Below, piece after piece: positions 32,160 to 44,500 of a DNA stretch of 64,000 bases. How positions within the stretch are numbered: position 1 is the first letter of the stretch; each line of letters begins with the position of its first letter. The stretch covers positions 806,001-870,000 of the forward strand of contig BPQB01000004.1 in NCBI GenBank assembly GCA_019973155.2. The letters are read 5' to 3'. The notes under the pieces were generated by a model. It had not been told where the DNA came from, did no database searches, and was given only the letters and a program-made list of their open reading frames with translations. Source of the stretch: Phanerochaete sordida (lineage: Eukaryota > Basidiomycota > Agaricomycetes > Polyporales > Phanerochaetaceae). Both the position numbers and the translations under genes were made by a program.

Positions 32160-34436
32160 TCACGTCGGCGCGTCGTCCCCGCCGGGTGCGTCGCCCTTCC
32201 AGCGGCGCGGGAGCTCGACGCGCCCGTCGCCGTCGCCGTTCACGACGAGCCACGCCTCGAGCCGCCGCCCGAGCTCGCCGCCGCGCCCGCCGCAGATGTC
32301 GCCGCGCTGGTCGAGGATGCGCTCCTTCTCCTTCTCGACCGCGACGACCTTGACCGGCTGCGCCGCGCGCGGGGGCGCCGCGGTGGGGGCGGCCGCCGCG
32401 CCGACGCTGGCGCGCTTGCCGCCCGCGGCCTGCGAGCCCGTCGAGCCGCGGCGCTTGCCGCTGCCGTCCTCGCCGTCGCTGTGCTGCTCGGTGAGCGTCG
32501 GGCTCGTGCTCGTGAGCGGGCTCGCGGGCGACGCGTCGGTGGCGTCCGAGTCGCCGTCGGGCTCGGGGCGCGACGCGTCCTCGTCGTCCGCCCACGTGCG
32601 GAACCAGTCCTCCTCCTGCTCCTCAGGCCCGAGGATGCTCTCGACGAGGCCCTCCTCCCAGCCGTCCCACTCGATGCAGCGGTGCGCCATGCGCAGGCGC
32701 GTGCCTGCGCTCTCGTGCTGCAGCCATTCGGCGGCGATCGCGCTCAGGTCGCGCGGGTGCCCGTCGACCATGACTGTGCGCCGCGCCTCGGCGAGCTTCT
32801 CCACCGTCGCGCGGAAGAGCTTCGACGTGAAGGGGCTGGTCTGCAGGAACGCTGGAACGTGCGCTGCTGCCCAGAGCGGCCGCGTCGTGGTCGACTCCCA
32901 GTCGATGATGCAAGTCTGGAACAGGAGGATAGCTTAGCATTGTCTCATCAGAAGACCGATATAGCCCGTCAGAAGACTCACAATCTTCGACATGTCGTGT
33001 TCATCAACAAACACGTTCTCCAGGTTGAGGTCGTGGGGATCTAGCGTGAACTCTTCTGGGCCGCTTTGCTCAGCTTGCTCACGTCTGCACGCGCCCAGGC
33101 GCTCCATCATCCGGATGAAGCGACCCATCTCCTCCTTGACCTTTTCCTCGCGCTCCTGGAGGTGCGCGACTAGGAATGTCGTACGTTGCATACGGCGGTA
33201 GTCCTGGTACATCCGGTTCCCGGGGCCGTCCCACTCGGCCTCGCTCTCCTCCCAGTCCCACTCGTCGCTCTGGTCGGAGACGTCGCCGGTAAGCGCGCTG
33301 ACCTTGTGATGGCGGGACGTGATAATCTCATCGGGATCGAGGTGAAGCCTGTGCGGCGCAGTCTTGCCCTCGTTCTCGAGTCTGACCCCGGTGACCTCGC
33401 GCTCCGCGCATGCCTCCAGGTACGACTGCGTCGACGGCCAGGGTCCACGGTTGATCTCCGTGAGCTCGCCCCTGTTAGAGCCAAAGAAGGGCCAGGAGAT
33501 TATGGGGCCAACGTGAAACTCTGACTGGGGCGTTGGAGCGGCGCGCCCTTGCTGTGAGGCAACGGGTGTCATGCTGAGTGTCCGCGCCATGTGATTCGTC
33601 GCCGTGGGCGTCGGTGCAGACGAAGAGGACTGGGCTACTGGCTGTGGGTCCGGCCCGAGGTACAAGGAGCCAATCTTGGGGAAGCGGTGAGCATAGAGAG
33701 GGAGGATCATGTTCGCGAGGTTCTCCATGAGCTGCATGAGCTCGGAATGGGGCATCGAGTGGAACACACGCGAGAGTGGCACGCCAGCTGCCTGCGGATC
33801 GCGTATAGTACGCGAGAGCGAATCACGTGAGCGATCGGCGGGTTGGCCTCATTCGAGGGCGGAAGCACCACGCACCTTGGACATCAGAATGTACTCGCCG
33901 CCTAGGCGGTTGAAGGGGTTGGCGTCGTAGTGATAGACGTCGGGCACTGGGATGTTGGTCCGCTCGCGCAGATAACGCATCGTCGCGACTTCGGACTCGG
34001 TCTTGTATCTAGGCATGAACCGTCTAGCGACGCGGGCGACGAGCTCGGAGCCGTCCACGAGGATGATCAGGTAACCCTGCATGACATCAGCAAAGGCTGT
34101 GGGCGCAGCGACGCTCGACTTGCCTTGTGGAAGGTGCCTATCGCGAGAACGGCGTCAGAAGGCGTATGCGTGGCAAACGAGACGGCCGTGCTCACCTGCA
34201 CCGAGGAACTGAATCCGAGCTACGTCTTTCTGCGCCTTCTCTTGGACAATGTCTTTTAAGAGCTTGCGGTCTACCTGAAAGGGCGGGGCGCCGTGCACCG
34301 CGGCGTCAGCCTGCGCCTCCTTCTTTCTGTCCTGGTGTTCGAGTTCCCAGCTCCATGTGAGCGGAAGCTTCTTGGGCGTGTCAGTATCTTGTGCGGAGAC
34401 CGTGTCGGTCTGGAGATGGGTACCGTCGAGAGCCAT
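32160..34436 (-). CDS. Aminoglycoside-phosphotransferase-fold (APH/AIM9-like) protein
   Basis: 673-aa protein with an APH-type small-molecule kinase fold; target unknown. Exons 34436-34196, 34137-34124, 34076-33876, 33791-32982 and 32915-32160 (2022 nt). N-lobe: LVARVARRFMPRYKTESEVATMRYL and IPVPDVYHYDANPFNRLGGEYILMSKV. Catalytic loop: DPHDLNLENVFVDE, i.e. H-D-x-N-x-x-N, with the metal-binding aspartate in IIDWEST followed by RPLWAAAHVP. Between the lobes lies a Ser/Thr/Pro and acidic insert of about 200 aa. The tail is disordered and acidic. The 14-nt second exon (34124-34137) is flanked by a GT-AG and a GC-AG intron (34077-34123). It sits between two ABC transporter genes, but nothing in the sequence ties it to transport. 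Confidence 0.87.
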
Positions 34437-34799
34437 GGCGGCGCGCGGCGCGGGGCTGGGTGGAGGTGGCGACGACTGCGGGGGAGCCGGCGCCGGGGGC
34501 GTGTGCGGGTGCAGGGCCGTGCGTTCGCGGTCGAAGGCGGCGAGGAGGGCAGCGACGCTGGCGGCGGGCGGGTGGTGGTGGTTAGAGAGCAGGAGAGGGC
34601 GGCGGCCGGTACTTATCTCTCACCTCGGCTTTGCCCGCACACCGTCGACGCTCAGAGGCACGGGCGCTTCATGTGATAATTGTGATGATTTTACCAAACC
34701 AGGCATGGCCGCGAACGTGCAAGCGGCGGCGATGACGAGCGGCGGTGGCAGAGGCAGAGGCGAAGAGGAGTCTGCGTCGCAGCCTTGGCGGGTGTATAT

Positions 34800-35189
34800 A
34801 TGCTTGGTGTGCTTATGATAGTACTCGGATGTCCATCTGGCCGGGCTCTCCGCTCTTACACCGCTCACGAAACACCCAGCGGGCAGGCGCCCCAGAATTG
34901 GTCGGCCGCGACCCCGTGGGACTTCGCCCGACGCGACACGTCCATATTCAAAATCACATCCCCCGCCGATCACGACATCTGCTCGTTGCCCCATGCGCCG
35001 AGAGCTGGGCCAGAGCCTGCCAGAGCCCCCGCCGAGTCCTCGCTGCCACCGATCCCAGCCGATGCCCTGCATACTACTCCCGCACGCCTGCACAAAGAAC
35101 AACCCAAAACGCCTGAATCCCCTCACGCGACCTTGTCGGTGCCGGATCTCAATGCGATGCTCAGAGTTCGCCGGCTCGTCAGCACATGA
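34800..35189 (+). CDS. Weak candidate small ORF
   Basis: A 129-codon frame from ATG 34800 to TGA, just after a TATATA string. It encodes a hydrophobic start (MLGVLMIVLGCPSG) then Pro/Ala/Ser-rich sequence ending VPDLNAMLRVRRLVST. Composition is more protein-like than its neighbours, but it overlaps a longer minus-strand frame (34620-35354) and has no recognised domain. Listed only as a candidate. Confidence 0.13.
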   Translation: MLGVLMIVLGCPSGRALRSYTAHETPSGQAPQNWSAATPWDFARRDTSIFKITSPADHDICSLPHAPRAGPEPARAPAESSLPPIPADALHTTPARLHKEQPKTPESPHATLSVPDLNAMLRVRRLVST

Positions 35190-37630
35190 GGTAAGCCGCT
35201 CCGTGCTCGCCACCGCGCCACATCGCTGGCCGAGCGCGCGCGCACGGCTGACAGCGCAGCCGACCGCACCTATCATTAGTGGCCCCGCTGTCGCCCATCT
35301 GTCACAGCCCACACAGGAATAGCGTGCTGCGCTGTAATACCCACGTGTAGCCACACCGACATCCCTGCGCCAAAGTCAAGACGCCGTGCGCATTGCGGAG
35401 GTAAGACGGGCTCTCGCGCCAGGGCTTGGAAGCCGTAGGAAGGAGAACTGCCCCTGGGAGGCCGCTGCTTCCCCGGCTTCTTGTCCTGAGTTCCTGAGCA
35501 ACAGAGTTTCTGCACGGCAGTGCCTGTGGAGACCCTGGACACCGCTTAACGTTAGGATAAGCGCCGGAGTAGAACGAGTACTTGAGAAAATACGAGAAAA
35601 CAATAGGATGAAGCTTGGCAGTAGATTACGGAACTTAGAGTAGCTGTCCTCGCAGCGTGCAAATAACAGAAGGATTTATAGCGGTTTCAACGTCTCAGTC
35701 TTCGTGCACGTTTGTCGCCATGATGCCGAGTGTAGTTCCCTTCATCATAGCCAGCGGTGGACTGCGTAATTACGGAAAGGAGCTATTGGAGGTAGTCTAC
35801 AACTTTATACGTCAAAACCTGTAGTGAGTACCCGGCAACGATTCGTTGCGCTTTCAATATTGCGGTCAGCGCGGAAAGAGGTATCAGAGGTCCTGCCACG
35901 CCTCACCGGATAGTGCTCGACGATTTCACGAGAAGTCCTCCGGATACGGCAAAGCGGGGGTTTTTGCCAGAATCATGCTCACATGCAGCCTTCGCCCCGG
36001 ACACGCCACGGTCAGGCGCGCGAACGTGGCAGGGTCGCCCGCCAGCGCCATCGCACGCTCCTGCTCCTTGCAGTAATCCCGGCACCACCTGACGCAGCAC
36101 CCCCAGGGTCCCATCGCGCAGCTCCCCGCGCACCATAGACTTGCTGAGCAGCCCGGGCAGGACGAGGACGAAGCAGATCGAACCTTGACGCAGAGATAGC
36201 AGGGACCCGCCTGCGCAGGCCGTGCTGTGCCCTCTCGCGGGCCACGCGCACAGTGCGTGCCGGCACGCCCGCCTTCTCGCGCCCAATTTGCACACGCATC
36301 GTCGCCCACGCGCCGTGGCGCCAACGCACGCCCCCTCGCGCATGTCGCCGCGCGTCCCCGCGCTGCGCACGCTCGCCGTCGCCGCATGCGGCGTGTCCGC
36401 GGCGGGAGCGACGAGCAAGGTCGCGCGCGGCGCCAGCGATGACGACGGCACTGCGCAGGTGCGATCGCGATCTCGATGCGATCACAGATTGCGGTCACGC
36501 CATCGCCGCGCCTCAGGCGCCTGTGCCTCGACCCCAGAAAGGCAGCTGCAGTGGTCCGCTGCTAGACTTCGCGAAGCCCTGCGCATGTCCGCGTTTCATC
36601 TCCACCGACGTGCGAGAGCTCGAAATAGCTGCAGATTTTTGTGCGCAGGCGGCAGGCGGAGCCGCGGCCGTCGCGAGGAGCTCACGCAGCTGTCGCCAAG
36701 AGGGACTCAGCCGGCAGCGCTGCCACGAACCAGCAGTCGGGTCCGACACGACACGCGCATATGATAGCCTCATGTGCAAGTGCTCATCAAAGCTTGCCCC
36801 AGGATTAACATATGTAAGTCACGAAGCTACGCCTCATTCAGCAACTACTTACCGAGCGCGCCCCTGGCCTGTTGAGACTAACACCTGACACCGCCCGCCA
36901 CCCCGGCCCCGCCACGACGTCGGGCCCCGCCCGTAATGACAGCCCCGCACGCATACCTGTTCAAAAATAGAACGACGTGTACGCGGACCAGAACGTGCAC
37001 GCAGGGGCCTGGTCAAAAACGTGTACGCGCGCGGTGGACGCTTGCCGCCTTCACTTCGGCGTGCGCGCGGCGGCGGGAAGTTATGGGGGTCCTGGGTCCT
37101 GAATAAGCGCCTCGAATCTTTGGCTAGCTTTTATGAGCTCTTTCAGCGATCCGAAGCTCAGGCAGCATGACTGATGCTTTCAAATATACAGAAGTAGCTT
37201 GAAAATGTAATTTGAGACCTTCTTCAAATGTCAATGAGCACCAAAACCGGCCTGTTGAAGCACCGATGTCTTGAAGGTCACCTGTTGTAGATAGAAATGA
37301 GCTCATCCACTCCTGGGTGCTACTTTGCGCGTTTTAGACCGCGTACTTACACGGCGTTTGTTTTTGTGAACAAAATCACCGCCGTAGACACGAGGCAGGA
37401 ATGCCGCGCGGTGAGGACAGCGACAGCGGACGCGAGTGCGTAGAAGGCCCGCCCCTCCACCCGCGCGCACTCGGACGTGGCCTCCGACAGCGCGCCGCGC
37501 CGCGAGAACCATGTGCCACAGCGTGTGCATGCTCCGCGACGTCAGCGGGGTGCACATCCGGGGCAGCAGCCACGAGCTGCGCGTGCATCTGACTACTCAG
37601 TGTGCGGTTCGCGGGAGAAAGTGTGCGGGC

Positions 37631-37682
37631 TGCCCCGTGCTTCGGGGCACCCGGGCCCCACAGATGCGACAACAACGCATCT
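37631..37682. terminator. Two adjacent perfect hairpins downstream of ABC copy 2
   Basis: Hairpin 1: TGCCCCG at 37631-37637 pairs with CGGGGCA at 37643-37649, loop five bases. Hairpin 2: AGATGCG at 37662-37668 pairs with CGCATCT at 37676-37682, loop ACAACAA. They lie 140-190 bp past the ABC copy 2 stop, in its likely 3' UTR or termination zone. A terminator role is inferred; they could be chance. Confidence 0.3.
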
Positions 37683-37820
37683 AAGACCGAAAGCACAGAT
37701 CATATCTCCTCTAGGAGGCTTGGGGTATCAATTGTACAGGTACAGTAGAAGGTCCACCGATCTCACTCAGTAGAAAAACAAAACACTCGAAGACAGAACT
37801 GAGCAGTTCTCAGACTGGCC

Positions 37821-40800
37821 CTAGGCCGCCGCCCTGCCCTCCGCCAATGCGTACAGCGCGTCACGATCAGCACTTTCGTCCACGAGGGCACGCAAGAGGC
37901 TGCCCTCCTTTTGCAAGAGCGCCCTCGGCGAGTCGTACTCGATCAGGCGCCCGGCGTCGAGCACCATCTGCGTTCTCATGTCAGGAGCCCGGACGGACGC
38001 GACAAAGAAAAGACAGGACACACAATCTTGTCGTAGTCCATGACGGTCTGTAGCCGGTGCGCGACGGTGACGACCGTCACGTCGCGCGCGAGCTCCGTGC
38101 GCAGCGCCGCCTGGATGACCGCGTCCGTCTCGTAATCTGCGCATCCATCAGCCCCGCCCTTTCGCAGGCGCCCACAGCACGCACCGATCGCGGACGTTGC
38201 CTCGTCGAGCACGAGCAACTTGCTCCCGCGCACGATCGCACGCGCGAGCGCGACGATCTGGCGCTGGCCGACGCTGAGGTTCGCGCCGGCGCTCGCGACA
38301 TCGGTGTCGAGTGTGAGGCGGCGCGCGTCAGCCGACGCGTGCAGGCGGAAGAGCCCTGCGGCGCGCAGCGCACCGTGTAGCGTCGCGTCGTCGTGCTGCG
38401 CGAAGACGTCGAGATTGTGGCGCAGGGTGCCGCTTAGGAGCTCGGGCTGCGCGGCGCGGATCAGTAGGGAGTGGGGGAGGGGCGAGGCGGGATGCGCACC
38501 ACTTGCGGGATGATCGTGATGTGCGAGCGTAGGGCGTCCAGGTTCGCCGAGGCCGTGTCGAGGCCGTCGAGTGTCACTCTGCCCTCTGTGTATATGCACC
38601 GCAGGAGCGCAAGGGTGAGCGTCGATTTACCCGAGCCCGTGCGGCCGACTAGAAATCGCGCATGAACTGATTCTGTTCGAGAATGATTGTCGCAGTAAGT
38701 AAGGCGTACCGACGCCGACACGCTGTCCGGGCTTTACATGGAACGAGATGTCTTGGAGTACTTTGGGTCCGTCTGGCGAGTAGCGGGCAGATAGCCCTTC
38801 GACCCTAACATCGCCGCTCGATGGCCAGTACGCTGGTGGCGTCCCATCAGATGTAGACTCCGGTTCGTGCTCTATGTCAAGGTACTGCTTGATGCGCTCC
38901 AGGCTGTTCGAATTCACTAGACATAAGATATGAATGGCGATACTGCTGATTGAGTGAAAGAAGACATGCCTTCCAAGTTATTAAACAAGCGAATTACCAC
39001 CAGGATCAGGTCGCTAAGGCCCACTTGACATGGCGTCGAATGAGCGGTCGTCAGAAGGCGAGCAGCATTTACTCACCTGCTTGGCTGATGACGAAGCCGA
39101 CAACAGAGGGGTTGGTGCGTAGAGGTCCGTATAGGAGGTAGTATGCAAGCGATGCGACGAAGAAGTCTCCAAGAAGGTTGAGCCGGGTTCCGATCCATCT
39201 GCACGCAAAATTCGCTTGTGTATACCGACACGGAACGATGGAAGCGTACCGGTTCACATTATAAAACGACCGTGCCGCACGAACGTAGCGATCTTGGCGC
39301 TCGTGAAGCGTGGCTCTGCAAGCTTGCTGCGCGCCATAGGCCCTGATGGAAACTTGCGACAGTTGTCAGGACGAGTCCAGCGCACCTGTGGTGCCCACTC
39401 ACTGAGACCGTGCAGGGTGCTTCCGAAAACCCCAAGCACCGGTGCCTTGGCGTTCGACATCTCGCGCTTCACCGAGAGCTGGGCTTTAATGAACACCTGG
39501 CCGAGGAAGCCGCCGAGTCCAGCGATGAAGACCGCAGGCAGGAGGAAGACGGGCGTGAAGAGGACGATCGCGCCGACCTTGATCAGCGAGGTGATCACCA
39601 TGTGCACTGCGGCTGCTCAGCACCGATTTGTAAGTTGTACGCTGATGCAACGCTCACCGAATGCTCCGAGGAGCCTGGGGACCTGGTTGTCGACTACGCA
39701 CAACGGGTCAGCTTCGCAGGATGGATGTGCGGGGCTGTGGCGTACTGGCTTGGACGTCTTGTGTGCACCGGGTGGTCACACGGGAGATGGGCGTAACATC
39801 CAGCCACCTGAACGTGCTAGCCAGCAGCGACGTGACGAGCTTGGCGTGGATGGAGCGCGACGAGCGAAGCATCGCGACGGTGTAGATGATCTGGGCGTAC
39901 ACGTGCGTGAGGATCGTGGCAGCGACGAAGGCGCAGTAGATCTCGAGGTAGCTGTGGTGGCCAATTAGCGAGGGTCAACGAGATACTGTGGGCGACGTAC
40001 AAGGCAACGCGGACTTCGCTCGCGTCGTGCTGAGCGTATTGGCCCGCCCAGTAGCCGAGCCACCACATCTGGACCACGCCGAAGACGTCTGACATGGTCT
40101 CGCCCACGAGGAACTGCCCCCAGAACAGGGGCGGGAACCTGCCTCCGAGGCCCACGAGCAGCAGCTTGACTGTGTACAGCATGTTAGCGTCCTCTCTGCT
40201 TTCATGCTGAACGTTTAGAGCATACATGCTGCCCAGCTGATTCGGCCGAGCGCAATCTCCTCGGCGACGACAAGTTTGCCTGTCTTGGTGTCAGGGGTGG
40301 AGGAGACGTCAAGCCTTGAAGTATCAGTAACAACGGCGTCTTCGGCTTCGTCGAGCTGGATGGCCTCCTGTTCGTGCTTCATCTCCTCCTGGAGCTCAGG
40401 GATCATATCCAGGACCTCGCTCGCAGACCCCTGGCTAGCGATGTTTCCATCTTGCAGCGATACGACAAATTCGGCGAGCGGACTGGCCAGGGCTATGTTG
40501 TGTGTCTGTCTCTTGATGTCAACGACCACATGTAATATATAATAATAAACGGCGGGACGTACCACCAAGAGTACAGTCCGGCCGCGGACCAAATCGCCCT
40601 TGAAACACTTATCCACGACCCACCGGGCTGTGTGCACGTCCAAGGCGGCCAGCACGTCGTCCAGAAGGAGTATCTCCGCCGAAGAATAGACCGCGCGTGC
40701 CAGCGTAACGCGTGCCTTCTGTCCGCCGCTGAGCGTCAAGCCCTTCTCGCCGACCTCCGTCGCGTCTCCGGCGTCGAAGAGGCTCAAATCGCGCGTCAGG

Positions 40801-43800
40801 CCGCACTGGTAGACGGCCTTCTCGTACCGCTCCTCGTCGAACGGCGCGCCGAACAGAATGTTCTCCCGGATCGTCTCGCTCTGGATCCACGACTCCTGTG
40901 CTGCATAGGCCACGCCGCCCGCCCGCGGGAGGTGCATCCACGAGTCGGGGCCGAGCGGGATGTAGTGCATCTCGCCGAGGAGCGCCATCAGTACGGACGT
41001 CTTGCCGGAGCCGGTGGGGCCGACGATGAGGTTGAACGCCCCTCGCTTGAAGTGGACGTCGGTGTCGATACGAAGGCGGAATGTTTGAGGGGACGCTGCC
41101 GGCGTGTCGACGTTCCCAGGGCCCTCGTTGGTCCAGGAAAACGCGACGTCTCCAAAGCCGATGTCATCTCGATGGGCTTCGGAGGCGGCGGAGACAGCTT
41201 GACCCGATCCGCTTTCAGTGAAAGAATCGAGCAGCTCCGTCTAGAGACAGGGTGATGAGAACAGGTTGCATGGTCTCCGAAATCACATACCGTGTTGAGG
41301 AAGTCAGCGACGCGAGTCAAGGAGACGTTGGCTGTATATGAATCGATCAGCTGTACTTGCAGTTTATGACATCCTTGACGCACCTGAGATCAACTGGGGA
41401 ATTATATCAGCGACTCGATTGATGTAGCCGCGCATCTTGTCAAATGCGGTCATGGAGGAAAATACAACAGAAGCTAGGTAGAAAGGTAAGCGAGCTACAT
41501 TGTGGAGAGGCAGATGAAACTCGTACCGGTCAACTCGCGCTTCATGACAAGCGTCTGAAAGATGTTAGCAAACTAGAAACGACGTGGAGAAGAATGCCAC
41601 GCACGAAAATCGCGTAGGTCACAACCATATGAACGAGTGGGATACAGTAGCTGTCGCCGTCTGTGAGATCGGCAATTACACTCGGTTATTCAGCACGTAC
41701 TTGATGCAGATATTCGTCAGCTCTATGAGTCTCCGCTTCCAGATCAAGTTGAGCTCTTCTTCGCGTTTCTCCGCTACCTTTTCGTTCATCCGCTGTTCCC
41801 ACCCAAAGAGCTTGACCATGCGAAGAACACTCATAACTACGCCAGTGTGAGCTGTACACAGAGACTGAGGCTGAGGATTGATACCTACTTTCTGCGACAG
41901 TCTGCACGCGAGCATCGGTCTAGAGACATCCTCAGTCGTGACAGATCGCGACAGAATCTTATCGGACTTACCACTTTCATCTTCTGTTTCTGCACGTCTT
42001 GCAGGCGGGCGGCCAGCCAAGTAGGAACCGGCAACAACGCGACCATGACTCCCAAGCCGACGAAGGAGCTCCAGCCAAGTACAGAGTACAGGAATAGGAT
42101 GCTGAGCGTGACCCTCAAGGGAGTTGACAGAATGAGGAGCAGGAAGTCACGGCCGCTCGTGATGTTGCTGAGGTCGCTCGTCACCAGATTGGTGATTCTC
42201 CCCATGAGATGACCACCCTGATGCGCATCGCCTTTCTTCTCCTGCGCCTTGCTACCTGTCGTGGCCTTACTAGGCGTCGTTTCAGCACCATTGCTGTGAT
42301 TCTTAGGGTCCGCAATGGGTGGGACGAGGGTCGCAGAAGTGGAGACGGTCGCGTTCGAAGGAGCCGTGGAAGCCGACACGCCAGTCGCACGGGACTGGAC
42401 AGTCTTAGCATCGTCGCTGTCAGAACCGTCAGGACCCTGCACGTCGCTGTTCAGTGGAGGCGGCTTGACTGTCTCTTTCGCGGCCGTCTTGTCGGGGACC
42501 TCGGCCTTCAGGCGAATTCGGAGGGCATGATCAAAGACGAGGGAGGTGATAACCGATTGGACTCGTACGAGAAGCCCCGTCTGCCGTAGAAGTCAGACGA
42601 GGGTAAAGTAAGGTAACCAGGCGAGTACCCACCGAGACGTAATTCTGGTACTGAAAGACGATCGTCATGATGATGGGCGCGCCGCCCACCCACAAAATCC
42701 ACACCCAAGGTTTTAAGAACGCCTCCTCTCCGTCAGTTTCCAAATACCTATATCAGAATGGATGAGTGTTAATAATGCGCTGGTAATTCTAAGTGCGTAC
42801 CGCAGCAGACGGTTGGTACCGATGGGGATTGAGATAGAGACGAAACCCTTGCAGCCGAGGCAAGTAAGCAGGAGATTTGTGGCGGGCAATGCGGAAAGCC
42901 TACATTTATGGTGATGAGGACAGCCTGGGCAGCGACAGTCCGGCGAAAGATCGAGAGGAGGCCCCAAAACAAGTGACGCTTCTTGGCACCCGAGAACGGA
43001 TCCAGTCTCTGAATTGTTGTCAGAACAACACGTGTAGCGCGTTGTCTGCAAGGGGCTCACATGTTGAGAGCGACCTATCAGATTTTTTGTCTCGTCATAG
43101 TCGCACAACGGAGGCAGGTCCGTTGCAGGCAAATGGGGAACTCGATAGGCATGCCAGATCAAAGGCTCTAGCCAAATGTAAAGTATCATGGAGAATATCG
43201 AGCTTGTTTGCTCAGGGCTGGGTTGACGATGGTGCTGTGCGTTCATCAGAGACCGTTCCGAAGGCCTTGACCTGAAAATTCAACTCACCAGCGGGTCGAA
43301 CGGAATGTAGGGATACGGCTCAAGAAGAGGTTCGATGCCCCCAGCAAAGGTTACTAGCGCAATTTTTGCCCATAAAATACGACCTTCGTGTCCGTCCTTC
43401 GGCTGAAGTACGAGTGTCATCAACGGCCAGATATCGCGGTAGGCGTATACCGCCGCGATGAGAAACGTCACGCCGGACAGGTGGAACGAGTACCGTAGAC
43501 CTTGCTCCGCGGGCGCGATGACATTGAGAGCAGCCAAGCAGGCTGCATATGCCTACAATTGGATTCTTGTTAGGCCCATGCCCGTCATACGACAGCTCAC
43601 GGAACATGTTACTCGCCACAGCTAGAACTTGGGCGGCGTAGATCCAGAAGCTTTCCGAACCAGACTGAGCAGCACCAATCACGGTGAGTGCAAGCAGAGT
43701 AAAAACAGAAGCTAGTCGAGCCAGCTTGAATGCAAAGATGACCCCTCCACCTCGGCGGACAATAAAACCGCAGGAAGTTGAAGGTGCTTCGAGCTCATCC

Positions 43801-44031
43801 TTGACTCTCTTGTGCACCTCTGGAGAAAATACTGAGCCGAACAAGTCACTCGCAATTAGTGTTAATAGGGAGACTGTGGCGACGTAGCAGGGGAAGATGC
43901 GTTCGTCGAGCCAAAGTCTGGGTGATGGTGAGTAACACGAAGCAACTGGGCGCTTACGAGTAGAATTACCTTCCGTGACTGGCCTCGAACGAGGATACCA
44001 GGATGGTCTGGAGATTCGCAGTGTAGCTCAT
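37821..44031 (-). CDS. ABCC (MRP/Ybt1-type) ABC transporter, copy 2
   Basis: Full-length paralogue of copies 1 and 3 with the same architecture. It starts at ATG 44031-44029 ([20 protein letters not shown]), spliced in the middle of an Arg codon to [18 protein letters not shown]; the same split codon occurs in all three copies. TMD1 insert at about 42205-42515. NBD1: [14 protein letters not shown] and [11 protein letters not shown], with [19 protein letters not shown] between (Walker A encoded near 41010-41030). NBD2: [34 protein letters not shown] and [11 protein letters not shown], then [17 protein letters not shown]. It ends [12 protein letters not shown]. Introns are about 50 nt throughout. 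I saw no stop or frameshift that splicing does not remove, so it is probably functional. Substrate unknown. Confidence 0.92.
42205..42515 (-). other. Low-complexity cytoplasmic-loop insert in ABC copy 2
   Basis: Lies between LRIRLKAE and [11 protein letters not shown]. Its sequence is Ser/Thr/Lys-rich and differs from copy 1, except for the conserved core [16 protein letters not shown] near 42375-42425. Confidence 0.72.
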
Positions 44032-44500
44032 GCTGGTGGAAGAGGTACAGAGGAGATTCACAGCGACGACGTATGTGAACGAGAGTCCATGCCGCCCGTG
44101 TTGAATCGCTATCAAGGTCTACTACATGTGGGGTTCCGCAGACGATTGCATCCGGTGGGATGATTGTGAGTATGGCTGGCTGGCGATATTGAACGATCTG
44201 CTCACCAATAATAGCTCGCTTACTCTAATACGGCTAATGGTCGCCTGGCCCCGGACGCTCGCATCACGAGACAGATAACCAGACTTGCGTGCTCTCCTCG
44301 GATGACGCTGGAAGTCTACCGCTGTGCCGTGCCTTGTGCACATCTCATCGGGACGGGTGACCACAGATTACGAGAAAACTGTCGAGCCGCCGAGCCAAAT
44401 TCTCGAGAAGATTCTGAGCTGGGGGTATCATTGGAAATCACAAGAAGTATCCGTACAACATCGCACTGACGAGTCCATCATGTACAAGAAGAAAAGAGGA
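44032..44500. promoter_or_regulatory. Intergenic between tandem ABC copies 2 and 3
   Basis: 470 bp holding the promoter of copy 2 and the 3' end of copy 3, both leftward. No gene. Confidence 0.4.

Larger units (their letters stand above)
34437..37820. other. Gene-poor GC-rich stretch, 3.4 kb
   Basis: The longest gapless stretch without a supported gene. The right part of the APH gene promoter lies at its left end and the 3' region of ABC copy 2 at its right end. Many frames of 60-244 codons overlap on all strands, as expected of GC-rich DNA; none shows a domain, a consistent splice structure or a transposase motif. Several CpG-dense blocks (about 36000-36700 and 36890-37080) are visible. It may be degenerated sequence between the duplicated transporters. 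Confidence 0.4.

Noticed and set aside
32100..33044. 314-codon plus-strand frame
   Set aside because: Antisense to the APH-like gene; Arg/Ala-rich composition is typical of a shadow frame.
32160..34436. Antibiotic-resistance gene of bacterial origin
   Set aside because: Although the fold is APH-type, the gene has five exons, fungal introns and long fungal-style disordered inserts; it is a eukaryotic APH-family protein.
34620..35354. 244-codon minus-strand frame in the gene-poor region
   Set aside because: Gly/Arg/Ser-rich with no motif, overlapped by other long frames; typical of GC-rich non-coding DNA.
36253..36888. 211-codon plus-strand frame and overlapping frames on both strands
   Set aside because: Arg/Ala/Pro-rich in every frame, no conserved block, no introns that improve it.
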